A DNA stretch of 64,000 bases from Kitasatospora sp. NBC_01266 (GTDB lineage: Bacteria > Actinomycetota > Actinomycetes > Streptomycetales > Streptomycetaceae). Position 1 is the stretch's first letter; the number at the start of each line of letters is the position of its first letter. A program made the position numbers and the translations under genes. The notes under the pieces are model-generated. The model was given only the letters and a program-made list of their open reading frames with translations, had not been told where the DNA came from and did no database searches. The stretch covers positions 682,001-746,000 of the forward strand of contig NZ_CP108458.1 in NCBI RefSeq assembly GCF_036242395.1. Reading direction: 5' to 3'. Shown here one piece after another: positions 26,393-34,647 of the stretch.

Positions 26393-27277
26393 GCCACGCA
26401 TCGTGTCGCGCAGCCAGCGCTGCGCCGGGTCGACATCGAGCCGGGCATGCCAGAGCAGGCGCACCTCGAGTTCCGGCAGGTCGGCGGGGATCGGGAACCA
26501 GCGGATGCCGAGGCGCCGGCCGTGCTGCTCGGCGAGGCGCTGCGGGACCAGCCCGACGTAGTGGCTGGCGGCGACCAGCAGCACGGCGACGGCGAACGTG
26601 GGCACCACGGCGGCGACATGGCGCTGGAGGTCGGCGGCGTCCAGCGCGTCGTCGAGCGGTCCGCGCAGGCGTCCGCGGCGCGAGGCCGAGACGTGCGGAT
26701 GCTGGCAGAGTTGGGCCAGGGTCGGCCGGCGGTGACGGCCCAGCGGGCTGTCCGCGCGGACGATGCCGACCAGTCGTTCGCGGTACAGCGCAGCCGTCCG
26801 GATGTCGGGAGCCGCCACGTCGCCGACGCCGATGTCCAGATCGATCGAGCCGTCGCGCAGCGCCTCGATGCTCTCGCTGCCCTCCGCGACGAAGCGCAGG
26901 GTCACACCCGGGGCGAGGGCGGCCGTGGCCTCGACCGCCGCCGTCGCCAGGGTCGCGGCGACGCCGTCGTTGATCCGGATCGTGAACGTGCGCTTGAGTT
27001 CGGCGGCCGTGACCTCGCGGTCCGCACTGATCAGTGCCGACGCCTCGTCGAGCAGCGACCGCACCCGCGGCGCGGTGCGGAGCGCGAACGGTGTGGGAGC
27101 CATCCCCCGGCCGGCCCGCACCAGGATCGGATCGCCCATCGCGCGCCGCAGCCGGCCCAACGCCCGGCTGGTCGCCGGAATGGACAGGTGCAGGCGCTCG
27201 GACGCCGCCGTGACGCTGCCGTCCTGGAGGAGCGCGTCGAACACGCGCAGCAGGTTCAGGTCGAGTTGCTCGGACAT
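26381..27277 (-). CDS. LysR-family transcriptional regulator
   Basis: 298 residues from an ATG at 27277. The N-terminal helix-turn-helix (LNLLRVFDALLQDGSVTAAS, then LSIPATSRALGRLR) is of the NodD/SyrM-like branch of LysR. The effector domain spans about 95-290. Divergent from an MFS drug-exporter gene with a T-N11-A type inverted repeat between the two start codons, so it probably controls that exporter. Confidence 0.9.
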   Translation of the reverse strand: MSEQLDLNLLRVFDALLQDGSVTAASERLHLSIPATSRALGRLRRAMGDPILVRAGRGMAPTPFALRTAPRVRSLLDEASALISADREVTAAELKRTFTIRINDGVAATLATAAVEATAALAPGVTLRFVAEGSESIEALRDGSIDLDIGVGDVAAPDIRTAALYRERLVGIVRADSPLGRHRRPTLAQLCQHPHVSASRRGRLRGPLDDALDAADLQRHVAAVVPTFAVAVLLVAASHYVGLVPQRLAEQHGRRLGIRWFPIPADLPELEVRLLWHARLDVDPAQRWLRDTMRGALC

Positions 27278-27278
27278 A

Positions 27279-27295
27279 CTTGCATGGTACGCAAG
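27279..27295. promoter_or_regulatory. LysR-type operator
   Basis: CTTGC (27279-27283) and GCAAG (27291-27295), seven bases apart, contain a T-N11-A box. A further half-site CTTGCAA starts at 27301. All lie in the 74-base gap between lysR and the MFS gene. Confidence 0.65.
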
Positions 27296-27351
27296 GAACT
27301 CTTGCAAAAGTTGCGTGGCACGAGAACCAGGATCTCCCTAGCGTTGCGGTC

Positions 27352-28887
27352 ATGCCCCTCAACGTCCTGCTCCACGAACACACTTCGACGCCGCGCGAGC
27401 GGCCGTCCCGCCCGTTCTCCCCACGCAGCCTGCTGGCGGTCATGTGCGCCTGCACCGTGCTCGTCGTCGGCATGGTCGCCGCGATCAACCTCGCCGTCCC
27501 GATGCTCGCCGCCAGCGCGCTGCACCCGTCCGCGTCGGCCCTGATCTGGATCGTCGACACCTATGTGATCGTCTTCGCCTGCCTGGTGATCCCCGGCGGA
27601 GCCGCGGGCGACCGCTTCGGCCGCAAGGGCGTCCTGCTCGCCGGCCTGCTGCTGTTCGCGGTGGGCGCGCTGATCTCGGCGACCGCTCCGGACCTGGCCC
27701 TGCTGCTCGCCGGCCGGGCGATCACGGGCGTCGGCGCCGCGGCCGTGCTGCCCAACACGCTGGCCGTCCTGCTGCACGCCGTACCCGCCGAACGCAAGGG
27801 CGCGACGATCGCGACCTGGGCATCGATGACGGGCATCGGCGGAGTCGTCGGCAACGTCGGCGGCGGGGCGGTCCTGTCGAGCGGATCATGGCGCTGGCTG
27901 TTCGCCGCCGCCGTCCCGGTCGCACTGCTGCTCGCCGCGCTGGCCGGACGGGTCGCGCCGGTGTCGCCGCGGCACGACCGCCGCCTCGACCCGCTGGGCA
28001 CGGTGCTGCTCGTCGGCGCCTCGGTCGCACTGCTGCTGGGCATCGTCCAGGGCCCGGAGGCGGGCTGGGGCAGCGCGGTCGTCGTGGCCGGATTCGCCTG
28101 CTCCGCCGTGCTGTTCGCGACCTGGACGCTCGTCGAGCTGAAGGTCGAGCACCCGCTGCTCGATCCCCGGCTGTTCCGCCTGCCGGGCCTGCGCAGCGCC
28201 TGCCTCGGCATGACAGCGGTCTTCTTCGGCATGTTCGCGCTGTTCTACGTCAACGCGTCGTTCCTGCAGTACGGCAAGGGCTTCAGCGTGCTGCGGACCG
28301 GGCTCGGGATCATCCCGCTGACCGTCCCGATCATCCTCGGCGCACGGCGGGTCGGCCGCCTGTCCCAGCGCATCGGCCTCGATGCCACCCTCGCGCTCGC
28401 CTTCGGGTTCGTCGGCTGCGGACTGCTGGGACTCTCCACCAGCGGCATCCGGACGCCCTACCTCGACTACGCCGCCTGGCTCGTGGTGACCGGAGTCGGC
28501 GTGACGCTGGCGCTGCCCACGCTCTCCGGCGCCATCGCGGGCTCACTGCCGCCGGCCCAGGCCGGGGTGGGAGCCGGACTGCAGTCCACCACCAGGGAGT
28601 TCGGCAGCGCCCTCGGCGTCGCCGTCATCGGCACGGTGCTCACCGCACGGTTCGCCGCCGCGCTGCCCCCGGACATCCGGGCCGACCACGATCCGCACAC
28701 CGTGGCCCAGGCACTCGCCACCACCACCCCCGGTCGCGCCCACGAGGTCGTCACGGCGTTCGTCTCGGGCACGGACCTCGGGCTGCGGGTGATCGGCGTG
28801 TCCGTGCTCGTCCTCGGCGGGTTCGTGGTGCTGCAGTCACTGCTCTCCCGAAAGATCACCGCGGGTGACCGCGCAGGTCGCCGGTAA
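27352..28887 (+). CDS. MFS drug-efflux transporter, DHA2 (14-helix) family
   Basis: 511 residues with about fourteen hydrophobic segments. Motif A is GDRFGRKGVLLAG between helices 2 and 3, and the motif C region in helix 5 reads GIGGVVGNVGGGAVL, as in QacA/SmvA/LfrA-like proton antiporters. The start ATG 27352 has no clear ribosome binding site, so a leaderless or short-leader message is possible. Divergent lysR probably regulates it. An epimerase follows 101 bases later in the same direction and may be cotranscribed. Confidence 0.9.
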   Translation: MPLNVLLHEHTSTPRERPSRPFSPRSLLAVMCACTVLVVGMVAAINLAVPMLAASALHPSASALIWIVDTYVIVFACLVIPGGAAGDRFGRKGVLLAGLLLFAVGALISATAPDLALLLAGRAITGVGAAAVLPNTLAVLLHAVPAERKGATIATWASMTGIGGVVGNVGGGAVLSSGSWRWLFAAAVPVALLLAALAGRVAPVSPRHDRRLDPLGTVLLVGASVALLLGIVQGPEAGWGSAVVVAGFACSAVLFATWTLVELKVEHPLLDPRLFRLPGLRSACLGMTAVFFGMFALFYVNASFLQYGKGFSVLRTGLGIIPLTVPIILGARRVGRLSQRIGLDATLALAFGFVGCGLLGLSTSGIRTPYLDYAAWLVVTGVGVTLALPTLSGAIAGSLPPAQAGVGAGLQSTTREFGSALGVAVIGTVLTARFAAALPPDIRADHDPHTVAQALATTTPGRAHEVVTAFVSGTDLGLRVIGVSVLVLGGFVVLQSLLSRKITAGDRAGRR

Positions 28888-28988
28888 CCGCCCCCGCAGA
28901 GACCACCGGTGGCCCATCCGGGTCACCGCCCCGACCGTCCGCGGCAGGCAGGCAGTCAGTCGCGGACTTGCCCAGAGGACACATCACC

Positions 28989-29885
28989 ATGCAGGTATTC
29001 GTCACCGGAGCGACCGGCTGGATCGGCTCGGCCATCGTCGACCGACTGCTCGAGGCCGGGCACAAGGTCACCGGCCTCGCCCGCTCGGACGCCTCCGCCG
29101 CCCTGCTCGAGGCCAAGGGCGCCCAGGTCCGGCGCGGCGACCTCGACGATCTCGACAGCCTCCGGGCGGGCGCCACCGACGCCGATGCGGTGGTCCACCT
29201 GGCCAACAAGCACGACTTCGCCAACCCGGCCGTGAGCAACCGGGCCGAGCGGGGCGCCGTGCAGGCCATCGGCGACGCCCTCGCGGGCTCCCACCGGCCG
29301 TTCGTGCTCGCCTCCGCCCTGGCCTTCCTGGCACCCGGCCGGCTGGCCACCGAGCAGGACCGATCCCCGTTCCACGGCATCGACTCCCTGCGCGGCGGCA
29401 GCGAGAACCTCGCGCTCGAGCTCGTGGCACAGGGTGTCAACACGGTCGTCGCGCGTTTCGCCCCCACCGTGCACGGCGAGGGCGACCACGGCTTCGTGGC
29501 CGCCCTGGTGGCGACGGCCCGCGCCAAGGGCGCCTCGGCCTACCTCGGCGACGGAACCACCCGCTGGGCGGCCGTCCACCGCGGCGACGCCGGACGCCTG
29601 GTGCGCCTCGCCCTCGACCAGCGGGTCCCGGCCGGCACCGTCCTGCACGCCACCGCCGAGACCGGGATCCCGACCCGCGACCTCGCCGAGGCCATCGGCC
29701 GCGGACTGGGCCTGCCCGTCGTCTCCGTCCCGGCCGACCAGGCCGGCGAGCACTTCGGCTGGCTGAGCAAGTTCTGCGGAGCGGACATGGCCGCCACCAG
29801 TGACGCCACCCGCGCGCTGCTCGACTGGGCGCCGAGCGGCCCCACCCTGTTCGAGGACCTCGACAGCGGCTGCTACTACCGCTGA
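28989..29885 (+). CDS. NAD(P)-dependent epimerase/dehydratase (extended SDR)
   Basis: 298 residues from an ATG at 28989, AGAGGA upstream. Rossmann motif VTGATGWIGSAIV at the N-terminus, then GDLDDLDSL and AVVHLANK. The usual Tyr-x3-Lys pair is not seen: the corresponding region reads PFHGIDSLRGGSENLAL, so this is probably an atypical member such as the putative NAD-binding dehydratases. Its substrate is unknown. Located after an MFS exporter and followed by a hairpin terminator. Confidence 0.82.
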   Translation: MQVFVTGATGWIGSAIVDRLLEAGHKVTGLARSDASAALLEAKGAQVRRGDLDDLDSLRAGATDADAVVHLANKHDFANPAVSNRAERGAVQAIGDALAGSHRPFVLASALAFLAPGRLATEQDRSPFHGIDSLRGGSENLALELVAQGVNTVVARFAPTVHGEGDHGFVAALVATARAKGASAYLGDGTTRWAAVHRGDAGRLVRLALDQRVPAGTVLHATAETGIPTRDLAEAIGRGLGLPVVSVPADQAGEHFGWLSKFCGADMAATSDATRALLDWAPSGPTLFEDLDSGCYYR

Positions 29886-29930
29886 CCGGCCCCGTCGCGG
29901 CGCGGCGCGGCACCTGGCCTCCGCCGCCCG

Positions 29931-29960
29931 ATCCGCCCGGAGATGAGACCCCGGGCGGAT
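29931..29960. terminator. Intrinsic terminator
   Basis: Perfect ten-base arms ATCCGCCCGG and CCGGGCGGAT with a ten-base loop, 46 bases after the epimerase. Confidence 0.7.
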
Positions 29961-30003
29961 TCGGGGACCATGGAGGCAGCAGCATCCGAAAGGAGCCCCC
30001 GTC

Positions 30004-30198
30004 ATGACGATGCTCGACAAGCTCAAGGGCCTGCTCAAGGGCCACGAGGACCAGGCGCAGCGAGGCGTCGAGAAGGCCGGCGACGCGTTCGACGCCAAGA
30101 CCGGGAACAAGTACCAGGGCCAGGTCGACACGGCCCAGCAGAAGATCAACGAGCAACTGGGCAGCGACAACCCGCAGGACCACCCGCCGCAGTCCTGA
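30004..30198 (+). CDS. MT0933-like small protein (annotated family: antitoxin protein)
   Basis: 64 residues from an ATG behind AAGGAG. Very hydrophilic and helical (LDKLKGLLKGHEDQAQRGVEKA, broken here only in wording, then FDAKTGNKYQGQVD), matching the small actinobacterial family named after M. tuberculosis MT0933. No toxin gene is adjacent, so an antitoxin role is doubtful here; many members are stress-induced CsbD-like proteins. Ended by a nested hairpin. Confidence 0.75.
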   Translation: MTMLDKLKGLLKGHEDQAQRGVEKAGDAFDAKTGNKYQGQVDTAQQKINEQLGSDNPQDHPPQS

Positions 30199-30228
30199 GG
30201 CACCGGCCAGCACCACCGGATGCGCGAG

Positions 30229-30275
30229 GGGGCGCGGCACACGTCCGGCCGCACCCCGGCCGGCCACCGCGCCCC
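30229..30275. terminator. Nested terminator hairpin
   Basis: Outer arms GGGGCGCGG (30229-30237) and CCGCGCCCC (30267-30275); inner arms CCGGCCG (30245-30251) and CGGCCGG (30257-30263). It lies 31 bases after the small MT0933-like gene. Confidence 0.65.
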
Positions 30276-30378
30276 TTCAGCAGCCCGCCAAGCCGTGGGA
30301 CCGGTGGGACCCCAGTGCTCTGACCGGGATGGTTCACCGGGTTGGGGTTCGCGCTGACGGGCTGTGGGCCGGTCGGAT

Positions 30379-30480
30379 GTGAGGAAACATCCGATCCGGC
30401 GCGCGATGATGCTGCTGGCCTCGGCCGGTGGCAACCGTGTTCCGGTCATCGCCCAGCTGGTTCAGGCCGACCCTGCGTTG
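30379..30480 (+). pseudogene. IS630-family transposase fragment
   Basis: About 33 codons starting at a GTG encode IRRAMMLLASAGGN followed by VPVIAQLVQAD, matching the N-terminal helix-turn-helix region of IS630-type transposases of actinobacteria (typical text RRAxxLLASAGGNxVPxIAxLVxADEDTVR). The match ends abruptly after QAD and no catalytic DDE part or terminal repeats are seen. The 30276-30527 gap holds nothing else convincing apart from a hairpin TCGGATGT-N6-ACATCCGA at 30373-30394. Confidence 0.7.
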
Positions 30481-30527
30481 GGGCGGGCGCCCCCTCCTCG
30501 CGGCCTGAGCGACCCGGCCGCTCCGTT

Positions 30528-30953
30528 TCAGCACGACCCGCCGCCGGCCGCCCCGGGGGTGTCGGTCCGGTCCAGTTGGATCAAGTCCCAGCGGTTTCCG
30601 TACAGGTCTCGGAAGACGGCGACCGTGCCATAGGGCTCACGCCGGGGCGCCTCTTCGAAGGCGACGCCGGCCGCCCGCATGCGCTCGTAGTCGCGGTCGA
30701 ACGCATCGGTGTTCAAGAACCAGCCGACGCGGCCACCGGTCTGGTCCCCGACTCTGGCCTCCTGCTCGGAGACCGTGGCTCTGGCGAGGAGCACAGCCGC
30801 TTCCCGAGCTCCTCGCGGGGCGACGACCACCCAGCGCTTCCCATCGCCGACATGTGTGTCTTCCAGGAGCTCGAAGCCGACGGCGTCCACGTAGAAGGCG
30901 ATGGCCTCGTCGTAGTCACGCACGACAACGGTCACCAGTCCGAGATGAGGCAT
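30528..30953 (-). CDS. VOC-superfamily (glyoxalase/bleomycin-resistance-like) protein
   Basis: 141 residues from an ATG at 30953 with AGGA upstream. One beta-alpha-beta-beta-beta pair begins LVTVVVRDYDEAIAFYVDAVGFELLE in two short pieces, DYDEAIAFY and VGFELLE, and ends FRDLYGNRWDLIQL, the standard VOC pattern; a potential metal Glu is absent from the last strand. Such proteins are dioxygenases, isomerases or binding proteins. No functional link to neighbours is visible. Confidence 0.82.
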   Translation of the reverse strand: MPHLGLVTVVVRDYDEAIAFYVDAVGFELLEDTHVGDGKRWVVVAPRGAREAAVLLARATVSEQEARVGDQTGGRVGWFLNTDAFDRDYERMRAAGVAFEEAPRREPYGTVAVFRDLYGNRWDLIQLDRTDTPGAAGGGSC

Positions 30954-31216
30954 CCGGCAATCCTGCCCGTCAGCCGACCAGACGCACCACCCCAACCCGG
31001 TGAACCATCCCGGTCAGAGCACCAGGTTCGGCCCGCAGCCACTCGGTCGCCCGCTCGTGCCGGCCCAGGACCGGCCGCCGGGGAGGCCTTTTTTCATGCC
31101 CTGGGCCGACTTTCGCGCGGAGATGCGCACACTTCATACGGGCGCTGGTCCTGCCTCTGACCGCTGACCCGGGCCTGCGGCGCCCACCAGTTGATCCCTC
31201 CCCGCGAAGGAGTTTC

Positions 31217-31726
31217 ATGCCAGACGTATCCGTGCGCCTCGCGAACATGGCCGACCACCCGGTAGCGGAGCGGCTGTGGCTGATGTTCCGCCACGACATG
31301 TCGGAGTTCAGTGATCTGCTGCCCAATCCGGACGGAACCTTCCGTAGCGATCGGCTCCGAACCGCCTTCACTGACACCGACTGGGCGCCGTACCTCCTGA
31401 CCAGCGGCCGGCACCCCGTCGGGCTCGCCTTCGTCCGTGGCTTGACCGGCCCAACGCGCGTGCTGAACAGCTTCTTCGTGGTGCGCGGAGCACGGAGGGC
31501 GGGGATCGGACTGCGTGCCGTTCAAGAGGTCGTGGCCAAGCACCCGGGACCGTGGGAGGTGGCCTTTCAGGACGGGAACGCGGCCGCAGTTCACTTCTGG
31601 CGTCGCGTCGCCACGGCGATCGCCGGCGACGCATGGGCCGAGGAACGCAGGCCGGTGCCCGGTCGGCCCGACCTGCCACCTGACGTCTGGATCTCGTTCG
31701 GCGTCCCCTCGAAGGCCTACGACTGA
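31217..31726 (+). CDS. GNAT-family N-acetyltransferase
   Basis: 169 residues from an ATG with GAAGGAG upstream. The acetyl-CoA region is NSFFVVRGARRAGIGLRAV followed by VAFQDGNAAAVHFWRRVA, the usual motif A and motif B of GNAT enzymes. The first 60 residues (HPVAERLWLMFRHDMSEF) resemble a predicted acetyltransferase subgroup. The acceptor is unknown. A nine-base-pair hairpin follows the gene. Confidence 0.83.
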   Translation: MPDVSVRLANMADHPVAERLWLMFRHDMSEFSDLLPNPDGTFRSDRLRTAFTDTDWAPYLLTSGRHPVGLAFVRGLTGPTRVLNSFFVVRGARRAGIGLRAVQEVVAKHPGPWEVAFQDGNAAAVHFWRRVATAIAGDAWAEERRPVPGRPDLPPDVWISFGVPSKAYD

Positions 31727-31743
31727 ACACCGACAGTCGGGAA

Positions 31744-31766
31744 GCCGCCGAGCAGGACTCGGCGGC
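31744..31766. terminator. Intrinsic terminator
   Basis: GCCGCCGAG (31744-31752), loop CAGGA, CTCGGCGGC (31758-31766), 18 bases after the GNAT gene. Confidence 0.65.
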
Positions 31767-31869
31767 ACAGGCAACGTCGGCCGACCTCGGCGGCGGGTTG
31801 GACTACTGCCGGACCGCTGCTCGCAGCCCTCTGGGTACTCTCTCAAGCGGACGTCACCCGAGGAGAACC

Positions 31870-32190
31870 ATGGCGAGCTACATCACCGTCCTGACCACCA
31901 CCGACAGCGCGGCGCACGCCGAAGAACTCGCCCGCGCCGGCGTGACCGCACGAGTCGCGGCCTGCGCCCAGATCGACGGTCCGGTCAAGTCCGTGTACTG
32001 GTGGGAGGGTTCCGTCCAGGCTGACGAGGAGTGGCGCGTGCTCTACAAGCTGGCCACCGATCGCTTCGCCGAGCTGGAGCAGATCATCAAGTCGGTTCAC
32101 ACCTACGACACTCCGGAGATCATCGCTGCCGACATCACGCACGGCAGCGCTGAGTACCTTCAGTGGATCTCCGCGGAGACCGGCGTCTGA
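31870..32190 (+). CDS. cutA: Divalent-cation tolerance protein CutA
   Basis: 106 residues from an ATG with GAGGAG upstream. The trimeric CutA1 fold is recognised by ITVLTTTDS, RVAACAQI, SVYWWEGSVQ and the C-terminal VHTYDTPEIIAADI with EYLQWI. The family was linked to copper tolerance in E. coli, but the molecular role remains uncertain. Convergent with an aminoglycoside-phosphotransferase-like kinase gene. Confidence 0.93.
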   Translation: MASYITVLTTTDSAAHAEELARAGVTARVAACAQIDGPVKSVYWWEGSVQADEEWRVLYKLATDRFAELEQIIKSVHTYDTPEIIAADITHGSAEYLQWISAETGV

Positions 32191-32253
32191 CCGCAACTGA
32201 GCGATCGCGGCCCATGGCCTCCGATGCAGCATCAGGATCCCTTTCGTCGGCGC

Positions 32254-33033
32254 TCAGCCCTCCGGACCGCCGAGGAGAGCCGTGCGTTCCGATCGGAGCC
32301 ACGATCGCTCGGCCAGCATCTCGGCCGCATCACCGCGGGCGAGAAACATCGCCCACGGCTCGTGGCCCTGTCGGCCGAGCCGCTCGATTCGGTCGGCCTC
32401 GCGGGACTGGAGGGAGTCAAGCGCATCGAGAACCGCTGCCGGGCCTGCCCCGTAGGCGGTGCAGAGGGCCTCGAGGCGGCTCCGCAGGGTGCGTGCACCG
32501 GCGATCGACGCGCGTCGCTGCTGCTCGATGGGACGCAGCGGTACGGCGTACCAGGCGAGTTGCGCGAGATCGTCGAGGGCATGGCCGGGCGCTGCGAAGT
32601 CCCAGTCGATGAAGCCGGCCAGCCGGTCGCCGCGCCAGATCGAGTTCCACGGGCCGAGGTCGCCGTGCCGAATGACCATGCCGGGCCTCCACTCGTCCTC
32701 CTGGCCCTGCCATCGCGCGCCGGTGGGCGGCTGGAAGTCCCGGACAGCCTGGTGGTAGTCCCGTAGCCAGCGCCCCAGTTCGCTGATTCCGGCGGTCGAC
32801 CGCAGCGCCGACGGCCAGGGTGCGAAGGCGGGTTCGCCGTGCAGCAGCGAGAGCACCTCATCGGTGCCGTCGGTACCGACGACTCGCGGAGCGCGAGTGA
32901 AACCCACCGCTTCCAGGTGGGTCAACAAGGCGTGCACCGCAGGCGTCCACTCGCCGACCGGTCGGCGGATCGTCTCGCCGATCCGCCGCACCGTGGTCAC
33001 GCTGCCCCGGTCGGTGGCGCCGTCCTCGATCAT
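32254..33033 (-). CDS. Aminoglycoside/choline phosphotransferase-family kinase
   Basis: 259 residues. Brenner-type catalytic motif RHGDLGPWN (His 123, Asp 125, Asn 130) and metal Asp about 143 in FIDWDFAAPG are intact, followed by DDLAQLAWYAVPL. The N-terminal ATP-binding lobe is shortened. It probably phosphorylates a small hydroxylated substrate; whether an antibiotic is involved cannot be told. Start ATG 33033 lacks a strong ribosome binding site. Confidence 0.85.
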   Translation of the reverse strand: MIEDGATDRGSVTTVRRIGETIRRPVGEWTPAVHALLTHLEAVGFTRAPRVVGTDGTDEVLSLLHGEPAFAPWPSALRSTAGISELGRWLRDYHQAVRDFQPPTGARWQGQEDEWRPGMVIRHGDLGPWNSIWRGDRLAGFIDWDFAAPGHALDDLAQLAWYAVPLRPIEQQRRASIAGARTLRSRLEALCTAYGAGPAAVLDALDSLQSREADRIERLGRQGHEPWAMFLARGDAAEMLAERSWLRSERTALLGGPEG

Positions 33034-33182
33034 GGGGTCAGCGTAGCCTTGCCACCGACGTCGGTGTCCCGAATATCCGCGCGCCGGTCGGGAAGTGATC
33101 GCCGTGGACCCCCGCGGTGGGCGCCATCAACGTTCCACGGGCCGGGCTGGTCTGTCGCGACGCCAACCCGGCCTAGCCCCGC

Positions 33183-34112
33183 TCACCGCTGAGCGCGGCG
33201 GAAGTCGCCCGGAGTGCGGCCGGTCTCGCGGGCGAAGAACTTGCCGAAGTTGGTGGCCTCGGTGAAGCCGAGCGCGCGGCCGATCGCGACCACGGGCAGG
33301 TCGGTGTGGGCGAGCAGCCGCTGCGCTTGCAAGGCGACGCGGGCGTCGGCGAGTTGCTTGGCGCTGCGGCCGGTGACGGTCAGGCACGCGCGGGTCAGGG
33401 TTCGCGCGGAGTAGCCGAGGTGCGCGGCGTAGTCCGCCACGGAGCGGGTGGTGGCGAAGGAGTGTTCCAGCTCGCGCCGGAAGGCGAGGTACACCTCGAC
33501 ACCGGGCGCGGCGGGGCCGGGGAGTCCGGCCGGGTCCGGCAGGCGCGCCATGCGGATGAGCAGCGCACCGAGGAGTTGGCGCAGCAGTGCTCCGGTCAGC
33601 TCGACGTCGACGTCGGTGTCGGCGGGCGCTGGTGGGTCAGGCGTCCGGTCACCCCGCAGCGTCCCGTACTCCGCGGCCAGCTCCGTCACGGCGCGATCGA
33701 GGACGTCGAACCGCTCGGGTGGCAGCCGCCAGGCGACCGGGCCGAATCCGTCGAGCACCTCGCGCGTCGCGGGCAGCGGCGGCGGGAAGTCGGCGGTGAA
33801 CAGCAGCAGGACGGCGTCCAGCTCTGCGGGGCGGCCGTTCGCGCCGGAGGGCAGCCGCTGCACCTGCCCCGGCCGCAGGTGCAGCAGCGTGCCGCGGGCG
33901 CACGGGTACGTGACGAAATCGACCATCGCGGTGCCCTCGCCGCCGCGCACCAGCATGATCTGGTGGAAGTCGAGGCGGCTCGGCCGACGGGCGACTGAGC
34001 TCTTCAAACGCCGCTTCAGCACGTCGAAGGTCAGCACTTCGACGCCGGTGTGCAACCGGTCGGGATTGTCGTAGGCGATGTCGATGACATCGCGCTGTCC
34101 ATTTTCGACCAT
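33183..34112 (-). CDS. AraC-family transcriptional regulator
   Basis: 309 residues from an ATG at 34112. The N-terminal half resembles a cupin ligand/dimer domain (YPCARGTLLHLRPGQVQR). The two C-terminal helix-turn-helix motifs are SVADYAAHLGYSARTLTRAC and LPVVAIGRALGFTEATNFGK, ending GRTPGDFRRA. It is divergent from an NTF2-like gene, 134 bases away, which is the likely target. Confidence 0.9.
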   Translation of the reverse strand: MVENGQRDVIDIAYDNPDRLHTGVEVLTFDVLKRRLKSSVARRPSRLDFHQIMLVRGGEGTAMVDFVTYPCARGTLLHLRPGQVQRLPSGANGRPAELDAVLLLFTADFPPPLPATREVLDGFGPVAWRLPPERFDVLDRAVTELAAEYGTLRGDRTPDPPAPADTDVDVELTGALLRQLLGALLIRMARLPDPAGLPGPAAPGVEVYLAFRRELEHSFATTRSVADYAAHLGYSARTLTRACLTVTGRSAKQLADARVALQAQRLLAHTDLPVVAIGRALGFTEATNFGKFFARETGRTPGDFRRAQR

Positions 34113-34246
34113 CTCGAGTCCCGACCCTACCTCGTCCGGCGCGCGGCTGCGGGGGCATCGTGGAGTCACGGCCGAACGGCGGGCGCCACCCGGGCAGCAC
34201 GCTGACAGACCGTCACCACACCCCTCTTGAGGTAAGGACCTTCACC

Positions 34247-34627
34247 ATGCTCCCTGTCGTCACCGACCCCGCGAAGCTGCCGCTCGTCTTCCAGGACGCC
34301 CTGAACGCCGGCGACATCGCCGGTGTGCTGGCCCTGTTCGCCGCGGGCGCGGGCATGCGCACGGTGACCGGCGAGCACCTCGCCGGCACCGAGGCGCTGC
34401 GTGCGGAGATCAGCGGGACCGTCGCCGCGCACGGCAGGCTGACGAACGTCCCGCGGCACACGCTCGTCGGCGCGGAGACCGCCCTCCTGGTCACCGACTG
34501 GACCATGGAGATCGACGGCCCCGACGGCGAGCGGATCGCTCCGACCGGCACCACCGCCAACATCGCCCGCCGGGACGCCGACGGCGGCTGGCGCTTCACC
34601 CTGCTCAACCCGCTCGGCACCGCCTGA
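34247..34627 (+). CDS. NTF2/SnoaL-like protein
   Basis: 126 residues from an ATG with AAGGA upstream. The cone-shaped fold is suggested by LPLVFQDALNAGDIAGVLAL and RTVTGEHLAGTEALRAEI, then TDWTMEIDGPDGERI and GGWRFTLLNP. Such proteins are isomerases, cyclases or binding proteins; no catalytic residues can be assigned. Divergent from araC, convergent with copD (20-base gap). Confidence 0.78.
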   Translation: MLPVVTDPAKLPLVFQDALNAGDIAGVLALFAAGAGMRTVTGEHLAGTEALRAEISGTVAAHGRLTNVPRHTLVGAETALLVTDWTMEIDGPDGERIAPTGTTANIARRDADGGWRFTLLNPLGTA

Positions 34628-34647
34628 GCCCGCGCCGCACCCACCGA

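Noticed and set aside
30004-30198. Toxin-antitoxin pair suggested by the MT0933-like protein
   Set aside because: No candidate toxin gene lies next to it, the family name is not firm evidence of antitoxin function, and a terminator follows directly.
32254-33033. Antibiotic-resistance aminoglycoside kinase
   Set aside because: The APH fold is clear, but nothing in the sequence or context supports a specific antibiotic substrate.
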